From assembly GCA_938011245.1 (NCBI GenBank), contig CALLUJ010000109.1:1-63264 (forward strand): a stretch of DNA of 63,264 nt, read 5' to 3'. Below, one piece after another: positions 1 to 9,319 of this stretch (within the stretch, counting starts at the first letter, position 1; every line of letters starts with the position of its first letter). A program made the position numbers and the translations under genes. This stretch comes from an uncultured Aquimarina sp. GTDB taxonomy: Bacteria > Bacteroidota > Bacteroidia > Flavobacteriales > Flavobacteriaceae. The notes beneath the pieces were generated by a model. It was not told where the DNA came from and ran no database searches. It saw only the letters and a program-made list of their open reading frames with translations.

Positions 1-170
1 AAAACGAAAATTCATGCTGAAACTCACTTATTCTTTGTAATTTCATAAATAACGTAAATGTAAAACCCCGTTTTTAGCTCTCAATAGCTGTTTTCGGGGT
101 TTTTATTTACTTTAAACTACGACAAATTCTTCGTATTTACAAGGGATTACGCATTTTCTGAATACGCCTT
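1..170 (-). mobile_element. 5' end of an IS element (same family as 30905-32007); body probably extends left of the window
   Basis: Reverse complement is near-identical to 30905-31075, including terminal AGGCGTATTCAGAAAATGCGTA and an internal GGGGTTTT hairpin. Confidence 0.6.
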
Positions 171-227
171 AGTAATATGCTCTTTCAGAAAGCCTTATCT
201 ATAAATTGAGTAGAAATTTAAAATATG

Positions 228-496
228 CTTATCCTTAAGCACACCTAAAGTTCATTCCATCGATGATTGACCCCAGCAATGATGAGCCTTTCCATGGTTT
301 GATTACCAAAATAACTTCTATTAAACTTATAGCAGAATTCGTCAAGGTAGTTTTGAAGAAAAAAATCATTATCAATTCTATGATGCACATCTAACAATAG
401 TCTTTTAGCATTGCTTATTGCTGTATGAACCCATGGTAATATCACATTGACATTTTTCTTATCTACTTTTTGCGCTTTATTATTGATTTTTGAATC
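228..496 (-). pseudogene. IS1595-type transposase C-terminal remnant
   Basis: Translation (KINNKAQKVDKKNVNVILPWVHTAISNAKRLLLDVHHRIDND...NHRWNEL) and DNA, including terminal CTTATCCTTAAGCACACCTA, match the copy at 42259-43253. Confidence 0.8.
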
Positions 497-1091
497 CTCT
501 ATTACCTTGAATTTTAATTTTATCAAAAATATCAATAGAATAGGTAGCTTTATACTCTTTATCATGACTATGTTCGTGAATTATATTTCTAAAAAAATCA
601 AGTTTACTTTCTGTATTATTTGATAATTCATGAGCTTGTTGTTCAATATATTTTTTTTCAAAAGTTATTTTATTATCATTATTGTCAGAAAATATTAAAT
701 CATTAAATATGTTTTTTTCTAAATATGCTTTATAGTCAAGACTCTTTGATTCATATACTAGATTATCAAAAATATCAACAGAATAGGTAGCCTTGTATTC
801 ATTGTCATATCGATATTCATGAATTATATTCTTAAAAAAATTAAGTTTACTTTCTAAGTTATTTAATATTTCACCTGTTTTTAGCTCAATATATTTTTTT
901 TCAAAAGTTATTTCATTACCATTACTATCAGAAAATATTAAATCATCGAATATACTTTTCTTTAAATAAGCTTTATAATTAAGATTTTGTGATTCATGTA
1001 TAAGATCATTAGATGTATCAAATTGGATATTCTGAGAAAAGTTTTTGTTACTTATAAGAAAAGTAATTAAAACTATAAGATATATTTTCAT
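480..1091 (-). CDS. Secreted tandem-repeat protein, C-terminus probably truncated by IS remnant
   Basis: Signal peptide MKIYLIVLITFLISNKNFSQ; two about 81-aa repeats (243-bp DNA period). Confidence 0.6.
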   Translation of the reverse strand: MKIYLIVLITFLISNKNFSQNIQFDTSNDLIHESQNLNYKAYLKKSIFDDLIFSDSNGNEITFEKKYIELKTGEILNNLESKLNFFKNIIHEYRYDNEYKATYSVDIFDNLVYESKSLDYKAYLEKNIFNDLIFSDNNDNKITFEKKYIEQQAHELSNNTESKLDFFRNIIHEHSHDKEYKATYSIDIFDKIKIQGNRGFKNQ

Positions 1092-1563
1092 AGTAATTAA
1101 TTTTAGGTCATAAAGTCAATTATGATGCCAATTTGTTTAATTAACTACTTTTATACGTAAGTTTTTTATTTTAAATACGAATATCTAATCTCAAAATAAA
1201 AATAGTAAATCTTCTCAAAAAATTATTATTTTGGGTAAGGTATTTTTTAATCTCGACTAACGTCAAATTTAGTTATTGATAATCAGTTAATTATATTTTT
1301 CCCTTTTTCAGTCTTTTTTCCTCCGTTAGCTCGATGAATTAATCAGATTCTGATGTGGGGAATGTATGGTAACGATTAATGTAAACGTCTGTGCGTGTAG
1401 AAAGTCAGTGACTTTCGGAAGAATACAAGGCGTTACACTTTTTAGTGTTTTAAATTTAGAGTTAAAATAATAAAATTTGTGACGCCGACTTCATAAATAC
1501 ACAACCAACTTTGGGTTTAGTACTAAAAAGCATTGCGATTACATCTTGTTACCATTAGTATTT

Positions 1564-1974
1564 TTAATACAACTTATCAGAATTTATAACTATTAATTCA
1601 ATAAACTCAGTAAAATTATTTGCTATAATATCAGTTTCTCCATCAAATTCATTTCGAAATCCAGCTCCAATATGAATTTTATCATCCTTTTTAGAAATTC
1701 CAATCCAAGGAGCATTAAGCACGTAGTCTGAAAATCTTATATATTCATCATTGTAATCTAGAAATTCAGAGATAATTCTTTCACTATCCCATATGCGTTG
1801 TCTTTCAAAGCTACAGTCCTCAGCATATCCATTAATAAATGAATAAAATTTTAAAAAGTCCTCTGGTAATTTATAACCTAATGCTTTTTCTAAGTCTTCT
1901 AGTTGGTCGTTAGTACAGCCTTTGTTTAAAGTTATATTAAGTTTTTTTACCTGATTGATTAATTCGGAATTCAT
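1564..1974 (-). CDS. SMI1/KNR4 (SUKH) family protein
   Basis: LEDLEKALGYKLPEDFLKFYSFINGY...WIGISKKDDKIHIG is typical of SUKH/SMI1. Confidence 0.8.
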   Translation of the reverse strand: MNSELINQVKKLNITLNKGCTNDQLEDLEKALGYKLPEDFLKFYSFINGYAEDCSFERQRIWDSERIISEFLDYNDEYIRFSDYVLNAPWIGISKKDDKIHIGAGFRNEFDGETDIIANNFTEFIELIVINSDKLY

Positions 1975-2189
1975 ATTGTCAATTCTATTTTTTCTAATTT
2001 AGAATTCTCTATTTTATTTATCTGCGATTTGATTATTTTAGGATTAAACTTATAATCAATATTTAAGTATTCAATCAAATCCACTTTAGACTCAAAATTC
2101 AATGATGACATATAATCATCAAACTCAATTTGAATTTCTTTCCAGTCAGAATAAGTTTTTTTACTTAAAATGACTTTTGAATTTCTCAA
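1971..2189 (-). CDS. Small hypothetical protein overlapping the SUKH gene by 4 bp
   Basis: 72-aa ORF, coupled to the next gene. Confidence 0.5.
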   Translation of the reverse strand: MRNSKVILSKKTYSDWKEIQIEFDDYMSSLNFESKVDLIEYLNIDYKFNPKIIKSQINKIENSKLEKIELTI

Positions 2190-2429
2190 GAAAATTAAAG
2201 TATATATCTTTAGTTAATCTAAATACATTACAACGTTTAAACTATAATTAGTACGGAGATAAATAAGCGATTAGTTTCCGAATAAGCACTTAGCCAAAAC
2301 TTTTTATTTTGTTTTATTTTTTTATATTAAAGCCAAATCAAAAAGATTTTGCGGACTTAGTTAAAAGCTTTAAACTTTGGGTTAAGCACCAAAACCCGTA
2401 TTAATTATAGCCATTGTTGGCAATAGTGT

Positions 2430-3179
2430 TTATTCAGTTTCCATTTGATTTAATGAAGTAAAAAAGTACATTAAAAATCTGTCTAAATATTTTCTAATTG
2501 AAAGAATATGGTTAATAGTCAGCATAATTTCATTATCTTCATTAATTAGTGGTGATTTAATAATTGCCATTCCCTTTCTTTCATTTACTGTTTCATTTTC
2601 ATATGACTCTAATCTAGCATAATCCCTATCGGTTATTTTACCAGAAGAGTGCACTATAGCGTGTCTGATAATTCTAAGTTCATAGTAGCGAATAAAGGTT
2701 TCTCGATATTCCATTTCAAATCCATTAGGTTCTTTAAGGTTTAAGCCATCTTCATCAGTTAAATACTTTAGTAGACTATCATTTCTCCAACTACTATTAA
2801 CTTTTTTTTCAATTTCAGATTCTGACAATTCAGATTGTTCAGATTTAAGTAATATTTCGTAAAGGTCTTCTAGAATTCCATCTACTAATGAAACTGAAGT
2901 AATAATATAGTTCTCCAACACTTTTTTTAGAACATCATTTTTATATGCTTTAACTAATTTTTCGTTAGAATAAGTGACTTCTATTTCGTGGTCTAACCTT
3001 AATGTAGGCGGAATATTTTGTGTTGTACTAAGATGAGTAGAATCGGTTTTATTTTCATATCTATTTGCCGAAACGTCACAAGCATTTATTAAAAGTGCAT
3101 ATTCACTATAATTACCTACTATTTTGGCTATTCCAATTCCTATATGTTCGATTGCTTTTTCTTTTGTTATTTCTTTCAT
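2430..3179 (-). CDS. HEPN-like protein (RX4H motif)
   Basis: Alpha-helical 249-aa ORF with RIIRHAIVHSSGKI. Confidence 0.55.
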   Translation of the reverse strand: MKEITKEKAIEHIGIGIAKIVGNYSEYALLINACDVSANRYENKTDSTHLSTTQNIPPTLRLDHEIEVTYSNEKLVKAYKNDVLKKVLENYIITSVSLVDGILEDLYEILLKSEQSELSESEIEKKVNSSWRNDSLLKYLTDEDGLNLKEPNGFEMEYRETFIRYYELRIIRHAIVHSSGKITDRDYARLESYENETVNERKGMAIIKSPLINEDNEIMLTINHILSIRKYLDRFLMYFFTSLNQMETE

Positions 3180-3191
3180 AATTTATTAAAA

Positions 3192-3300
3192 TGTTGGAGA
3201 AAGGGAGGATTCGAACCTCCCTCGTATTTTGTCTTGAATCAAGTTACCTGTATAAATATGCTTCTATGCCTTATAGTCAGAAGTGGGACCTGCCCTTCCT
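3192..3300 (-). tRNA. tRNA-like sequence or tRNA 3'-half remnant (T-arm plus acceptor)
   Basis: Minus strand GGGAGGTTCGAATCCTCCCTTTCTCC forms a T-arm and acceptor 3' strand; possible 5' strand GGAGGAA at about 3300; no convincing D/anticodon arms. Confidence 0.35.
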
Positions 3301-3659
3301 CCACGAATACGACTCCTAATGCTATACTTTTAATAAAATTCATAATTTTTACTCTTTTCAGAACTTTGCTTACTTTTTCTATCTTTTTCATAATCATTGT
3401 TTTTATAGGTGTTATCAATTTTTTTGGATTTAAAGACAGCCCAACTCTGACTAAGAGCATAGTAAAGTCAATTGACTTAGTAACTTTGAGAATCAAGATT
3501 TTTATCTCTGACGAGATTATTTTCAATGAACTTTTTACATTATTGCCAACAAGTGATTAATTAGTAATATAAAGCGCTGCAAAAGCCATATTAATCTTTT
3601 CTTGAAACATCTATAGAAACAAGTTAGACTAGGATTCGAAGAAAAAAACAGTAAGATTT

Positions 3660-4583
3660 CTAGCCTTGCATATCCATATTTTTAAGTTCATTAAGTTGCT
3701 TTTGTTCAAATTTACTTTGAGCATACTTATAACCAAGTTCCCACCATTCAGTCATTAATTTTTTATTAAAGACTAATGAATTTTCAGTTAATTCAGAAGG
3801 AGTATAATACAAATTTAAGCAAGCGCCGTTAGCCTTTGCAGCCAGTTTCCCAGAGGTTACATTATGTTGTTCAACTTGATCTAATAAATAACTAAAAAGG
3901 TTGACCATTAGAGAAAAAGGATTTTTTCCTAATACTTTATTATAATCTAAATTTTCGGACTCAAGTATAATGGCATCTACTTCGGTAGCACCTCGTTTTA
4001 TAGCTTCTCTAATAGGGACCAAGGCACCAAAACCACCATCGGCATATTCAAAACCATCCTTTTTTGCAATACTCATAAAAGGAATATAATTACAGGATAT
4101 CCAAATCCAATCACAAAAATCTTCATAATTAAAGTCTTTTATAGATTTGTATTCGGTACTACTTTTGGATAAGTTAGATACGGTAACAACGACATCTTTA
4201 GTATGTTCTCTAGCATATAAAAACTCTTCTTTAGTAAAGTTTTTTCGAATACTTCGTTTTAAATTTTTGCTCTCTCCAAAAGTACGTTTGCGTTTTATAA
4301 ATTGTAAAATAATGTTAAAATAATTTATGCCTACATACTCTCTATCTCCTTTACATTTAATTACAAAAGGGTTAAGACTAAAAATTGTACGCTGATTTAC
4401 ATTTGTATAAATTTCTTTAACTTTATCAATCTTTCCAATAGAGAGATGAGGAATTAAAAGACTCCCAGTAGAAGTGCCTACAAAAATATCGTATTTTCTG
4501 CCCTGTTCACGCATTAGATATTCGGCAACACCACCAGCATAAGCTCCTTTACTACCACCACCAGAAATTACTAAAGCCCTCAT
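3660..4583 (-). CDS. Patatin-like phospholipase
   Basis: GGGSKGAYAGG and GTSTGS nucleophile motif, DGG motif. Confidence 0.9.
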   Translation of the reverse strand: MRALVISGGGSKGAYAGGVAEYLMREQGRKYDIFVGTSTGSLLIPHLSIGKIDKVKEIYTNVNQRTIFSLNPFVIKCKGDREYVGINYFNIILQFIKRKRTFGESKNLKRSIRKNFTKEEFLYAREHTKDVVVTVSNLSKSSTEYKSIKDFNYEDFCDWIWISCNYIPFMSIAKKDGFEYADGGFGALVPIREAIKRGATEVDAIILESENLDYNKVLGKNPFSLMVNLFSYLLDQVEQHNVTSGKLAAKANGACLNLYYTPSELTENSLVFNKKLMTEWWELGYKYAQSKFEQKQLNELKNMDMQG

Positions 4584-4640
4584 TTAATTATAGTTTTATG
4601 AATAAATATAGGATTATTTTTAAAAAGAAGAATACTCTAC

Positions 4641-6740
4641 TTATCTGGTCAAAATCATTTTTTGAACCTTAGTAGGGAGTTCGTCTCTTAATCGAACAAA
4701 TTTATTTTGAAACTTAGGAATTGGTAATAAACGTTTTATAGTTTGAGTACAAAATTTATTAAACTGCCAATTAGGATGTACGGCACCTTTAGAAAGATTG
4801 ATAATACTTTGATCGTCAAAACTTTTTAATATTTCTAAATACTTAAAAGCATTAATACGTGTACCAATACTGTGGTTAATTGCAGTGTAACGATGTAACT
4901 CTTTGTAAAAAGAAGCACGCTCATTAACAGAAAAGCCTTTAGTATTTAGAGCTAATAATAACCACAACGTACGAATGTTTTTGTTGTTTAAACCTATCTT
5001 ATCTTTTGTGATGTTTAAGTATCTAAATTTTTCAGCATCAAAATTGTTCCATAAATTATATAAAGCAGCCTCTACAGTAGCAGACGATGTAGATTTTAGC
5101 AGTTTTTCCATAGAAATTTTTAATTCTTTAGGAATTGAAGTTAAGCTACTAGCCAAGGCAAATTGCACTTTAGGATGGTTGGTTTTAAAGGCACGAAGTA
5201 ATAACTTTTTAGCATTTTCAGAAGAATCATCATGTAGTTGAGAGACTACTTCTTGTACCAAATAAGGATTAACGGGAAATAGTAATGCTTCGCTTAAATA
5301 TTGATGTTTACCAGCTAAAGGTTGTGTGCGTTCTCCTGCTAGACGCAAGTATTTTTTTATAAAATCTGAAGCTGTTAATAAAGAGAGTGCTTTTTTGGTT
5401 GGAAAATTCGAGTTGTATAACCAATTTTTAGAAAAAGTAGAAAGATCTTTTTTAGAAACAAAAGCTACAATAGTCAAAAAGTTATCGGTAGTTACATTCT
5501 TATAAGCATATTGATTTAAAAATAATCGAACGGCTTTTTTAAAGTTTGTTGCCCCAATATAATTTTCTAAAGCGAATAAAGCCCATGCACCACGTTGATA
5601 GTAATTTAAAGAAGACCCTTTTTTGGTAATTAAAGGGGTGCTTTTTTCTTTTTCACTTACAGCATTTAGTTGCTCTGCACTTTCGTAGAGTTTATAATAA
5701 AAATAATCTTCTCCAAAAATTTCTCTTTCAGCTTTTAAAGCAAAATAAGTAGCAAAACCTTCATGGAGCCAATGATGATTACTATTTGTTTCGGTAATTA
5801 AATTTCCAAACCATTGATGAGCTAATTCATGCGCACTAATGCTAACAAAATTTTGGTCGTCAAACATAGATTCAGAAATAACAAAATCATCGTCAAATAA
5901 TGTACAACTTGTATTTTCCATACCAGCATACAAAAAATCTTTAACAGGAACTTGACGGTAAACCTTCCAAGGATAAGGAACACCAATTTCTAATTCTAAA
6001 AACTCAAAAATCTGTTTATGGTGTTTATATGTTGCTTCAATGTCTTGAATTCTATTGGGGTAAATAAAATTTTCTAAAGAAACTCCTGTAGAACTTATGG
6101 AGGTTTGTTTTTGATACTTTCCAATAGCAAGAGCCACTAAGTAGGAGCTCATAGGCTTATCCATTTGATAATGCCATTGTTTTAATGTAGGAGTATTTGA
6201 TAAGGTGTCAATAAGTTGTCCATTGGCAATTACTTCATAAGTAGGATCAAAACTAATTTTTAGGTCAAAAATTATCTTGTCATTCATATTATCAATACTT
6301 GGTAGCCAAAAACTAGTATATTTACCTTGCCCTTGTGTCCAAATCTGTTTCCTATTAGGGAAATTAGAATCGGTATGTTTTGTATTCCAACCCCAAAAAT
6401 AAAGCGCTTTTTTGGGACACACAGAATAGTTAAAACGATAGGTATAGTGTTTTCCTTTTTCAAAATTACCTTTAAGTACTATTTTGTTATTTTTATAAGT
6501 AACAACTAAAGAGTCTATAGAGGTAACTTTATTAAAATGCTGAGCATCTAAATAAGCATTATTACTATTTTCTTTAGCAATAAAGGTAGCTTTTACAGTT
6601 CCTTTTACTGTTTCAGAATTAACATTAAATTCTAATGCGGCAGTAATATGTGTAAAATCTATAGGTTGAGTATCACTTGGAGCTTGTGCAAAAACAAGGA
6701 TACTATTTATAAAAAAAAATAAGAATTGGATTGGTTTCAT
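4641..6740 (-). CDS. M1 family metallopeptidase (aminopeptidase N-like), secreted
   Basis: GMENTS, HELAHQWFGN...E zinc motif, signal peptide. Confidence 0.92.
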   Translation of the reverse strand: MKPIQFLFFFINSILVFAQAPSDTQPIDFTHITAALEFNVNSETVKGTVKATFIAKENSNNAYLDAQHFNKVTSIDSLVVTYKNNKIVLKGNFEKGKHYTYRFNYSVCPKKALYFWGWNTKHTDSNFPNRKQIWTQGQGKYTSFWLPSIDNMNDKIIFDLKISFDPTYEVIANGQLIDTLSNTPTLKQWHYQMDKPMSSYLVALAIGKYQKQTSISSTGVSLENFIYPNRIQDIEATYKHHKQIFEFLELEIGVPYPWKVYRQVPVKDFLYAGMENTSCTLFDDDFVISESMFDDQNFVSISAHELAHQWFGNLITETNSNHHWLHEGFATYFALKAEREIFGEDYFYYKLYESAEQLNAVSEKEKSTPLITKKGSSLNYYQRGAWALFALENYIGATNFKKAVRLFLNQYAYKNVTTDNFLTIVAFVSKKDLSTFSKNWLYNSNFPTKKALSLLTASDFIKKYLRLAGERTQPLAGKHQYLSEALLFPVNPYLVQEVVSQLHDDSSENAKKLLLRAFKTNHPKVQFALASSLTSIPKELKISMEKLLKSTSSATVEAALYNLWNNFDAEKFRYLNITKDKIGLNNKNIRTLWLLLALNTKGFSVNERASFYKELHRYTAINHSIGTRINAFKYLEILKSFDDQSIINLSKGAVHPNWQFNKFCTQTIKRLLPIPKFQNKFVRLRDELPTKVQKMILTR

Positions 6741-6847
6741 TTCAAAATATAGTTCGACAAATAATAGGTTTCATAAAAACCGTAAAATAGAAACCAAATT
6801 ACAAAAAGCATTCCACTAAAAATGTAGAAAAATGTATCTTAGCTTTA

Positions 6848-8950
6848 ATGAGTATGGATATTTTACAATCCCCGGTTGCCTATGTAAAAGGAATAGGCCC
6901 TGCACGAGCAAAATTGCTAGAGCAAGAGTTAGGAATTTCTAAATGTCAAGATTTAATACATTTTTTTCCTAGTAGATATATTGACCGTACACGTTATTTT
7001 AAAATAAACCAATTACAAGCAAACGATTCCGAAGTGCAAATTATTGGCGTGGTTACTCATTTACGAAGCGTAAAGCAAAAAAGAGGAAGTCGTTTGGTAG
7101 CTACATTTAAAGATGATACAGGGCAAATGGAGCTAGTTTGGTTCCAAGGTGCTAAATGGATACAAGAAAACATAAAGTTAAACATACCCTATGTTATTTT
7201 TGGAAAAACTAAATACTATAATGGATTTTCAATGCCACATCCCGAAATGGAGTTGTTGGACGCACACAAATCTAGCCTAAGTACGGTAATGCAACCGGTA
7301 TATCCATCTACCGAAAAATTACAAAACAAAAACATATCGCATAAAACCATTTCTAAAATGGTTCAGAATTTAATGTTAACTTCAGGTGTTTCCTTTGCAG
7401 AAACCCTTTCCAATGAGATTAAAGATCAATTACGATTTATAGATAAAGCAGAAGCGATATTAAATATTCATTTTCCTAAAAGTCAAGATTTATTAACGAA
7501 ATCCAGATACCGATTAAAATTTGAAGAATTGTTTTTTATTCAATTACAATTAATTCGAAAAAATATTATTAATAAACAAAAAATAAAAGGGTATCCATTT
7601 GAAAAAGTAGGAGACTTATTTACTACTTTTTATAAAAACTATTTACCATTTGAACTTACAAACGCTCAAAAAAGAGTACTTAAAGAAGTAAGGAAAGATT
7701 TAGGGAGCCATGCTCAAATGAATCGTTTATTGCAGGGAGACGTAGGTTCGGGAAAAACCATAGTAGCACTTATGGCAATGCTTTTAGCTATAGATAATGG
7801 TTTTCAGGCAACATTAATGGCACCAACAGCTATTTTGGCAAAACAGCATTATGATGGAATTTCAGAATTAGTACAAGATTTACCAATACGAGTAAGTTTA
7901 CTTATGGGGAGTACTAAAGCTAAAGCTCGTAGAGAAATACATGAAGCTTTAGAAAATGGGCAAATTCATATTATAATAGGAACACATGCACTTTTAGAGG
8001 ATAAGGTGAAGTTTCAGAATCTAGGATTAGCTATTATAGATGAACAACATCGATTTGGAGTGGCACAACGCGCTAAATTGTGGAAAAAGAATACGCTTCC
8101 TCCACATATTTTGGTTATGACAGCTACTCCAATACCTAGAACCTTGGCTATGAGTTTATATGGAGATTTAGATGTTTCTGTTATTGATGAATTACCTCCA
8201 GGTAGAAAGCCAGTAACTACATTACATCGTTTTGAAGGACAACGGTTAAAAGTATTCTATTTTATAAAAGAAGAAATAGCCAAAGGAAGGCAAGTATATG
8301 TTGTTTACCCATTAATAAAGGAATCCGAAGCAATGGACTATAAAGATTTAATGGATGGTTATGAAAGTATAGCTAGAGACTTTCCAAGTCCGCAATATCA
8401 GATTTCTATAGTACATGGGCAGATGAAACCAGCGGATAAGGATTATGAAATGGAACGTTTTGTGAAAGGAGAAACCCAAATTATGGTTGCCACAACAGTT
8501 ATTGAGGTTGGTGTAAATGTTCCTAATGCTAGTTTAATGATTATTGAAAGTGCCGAGCGTTTTGGTTTATCACAATTACATCAATTACGAGGAAGAGTAG
8601 GACGAGGGGCAGAACAGAGCTATTGTGTTTTAATGTCTGGCTATAAACTTTCTTCAGATTCTAAAACGAGACTAGAAACCATGACTAGTACTAACGACGG
8701 TTTTGAAATAGCAGAAGTAGACTTAAAGTTAAGAGGCCCAGGGGATATTATGGGAACACAACAAAGTGGGGTACTTAATTTACGGATTGCCGATATTGTA
8801 AAAGATAATCAGTTATTAAAAGTAGCAAGAGATTGGGCTAAAAAAATACTTGAAGAAGATCCTAATTTAGAATTACTAAAGAATGCTCCAATTAATTTAG
8901 CCTATAGGCAGTTAATACAGCACAAAAATATTTGGAACTATATTAGTTAA
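6848..8950 (+). CDS. recG: ATP-dependent DNA helicase RecG
   Basis: GDVGSGKT, DEQHRFGV, TATPIPRTLA, QLRGRVGRG motifs and OB wedge domain. Confidence 0.97.
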   Translation: MSMDILQSPVAYVKGIGPARAKLLEQELGISKCQDLIHFFPSRYIDRTRYFKINQLQANDSEVQIIGVVTHLRSVKQKRGSRLVATFKDDTGQMELVWFQGAKWIQENIKLNIPYVIFGKTKYYNGFSMPHPEMELLDAHKSSLSTVMQPVYPSTEKLQNKNISHKTISKMVQNLMLTSGVSFAETLSNEIKDQLRFIDKAEAILNIHFPKSQDLLTKSRYRLKFEELFFIQLQLIRKNIINKQKIKGYPFEKVGDLFTTFYKNYLPFELTNAQKRVLKEVRKDLGSHAQMNRLLQGDVGSGKTIVALMAMLLAIDNGFQATLMAPTAILAKQHYDGISELVQDLPIRVSLLMGSTKAKARREIHEALENGQIHIIIGTHALLEDKVKFQNLGLAIIDEQHRFGVAQRAKLWKKNTLPPHILVMTATPIPRTLAMSLYGDLDVSVIDELPPGRKPVTTLHRFEGQRLKVFYFIKEEIAKGRQVYVVYPLIKESEAMDYKDLMDGYESIARDFPSPQYQISIVHGQMKPADKDYEMERFVKGETQIMVATTVIEVGVNVPNASLMIIESAERFGLSQLHQLRGRVGRGAEQSYCVLMSGYKLSSDSKTRLETMTSTNDGFEIAEVDLKLRGPGDIMGTQQSGVLNLRIADIVKDNQLLKVARDWAKKILEEDPNLELLKNAPINLAYRQLIQHKNIWNYIS

Positions 8951-9319
8951 GCATTTTAAATTTGTTGAAATTTTGGTATTAAAGAGAATTCTTTTTTAAT
9001 AGAAAAACACTGTTGTACTTTAGAGATATCAAAATAGTCGTTAATTAATTTTTTTTAACATAAGTTTAACATTATAAATGAATTAAAAAATAGTTATGTA
9101 ATTCCTACTTATAAAAAAAAGAATACTTATATATATTTTTGATTGTCACATACCAACAGTTTTTTAATACATTAATTATAGGCATTACCGGTTGTCTTAT
9201 AAAAGTGATATTACATCGGGACACTAATTCTAAAGAAAATTCATATTTAAATTATTGATTATTCATTTGTTAAAAAATAATTAGATTACCAATAATAACA
9301 ATTCAATTAATCAAAAAAC

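Noticed and set aside
3239-3526. 95-aa minus-strand ORF
   Set aside because: Low-complexity K/I-rich translation overlapping the tRNA-like segment, no recognisable domain.
3144-3560. 138-aa plus-strand ORF
   Set aside because: Begins with WRKGGFEPPS, the usual artefact of translating the antisense strand of a tRNA T-arm; the rest is hydrophobic AT-rich sequence without support.
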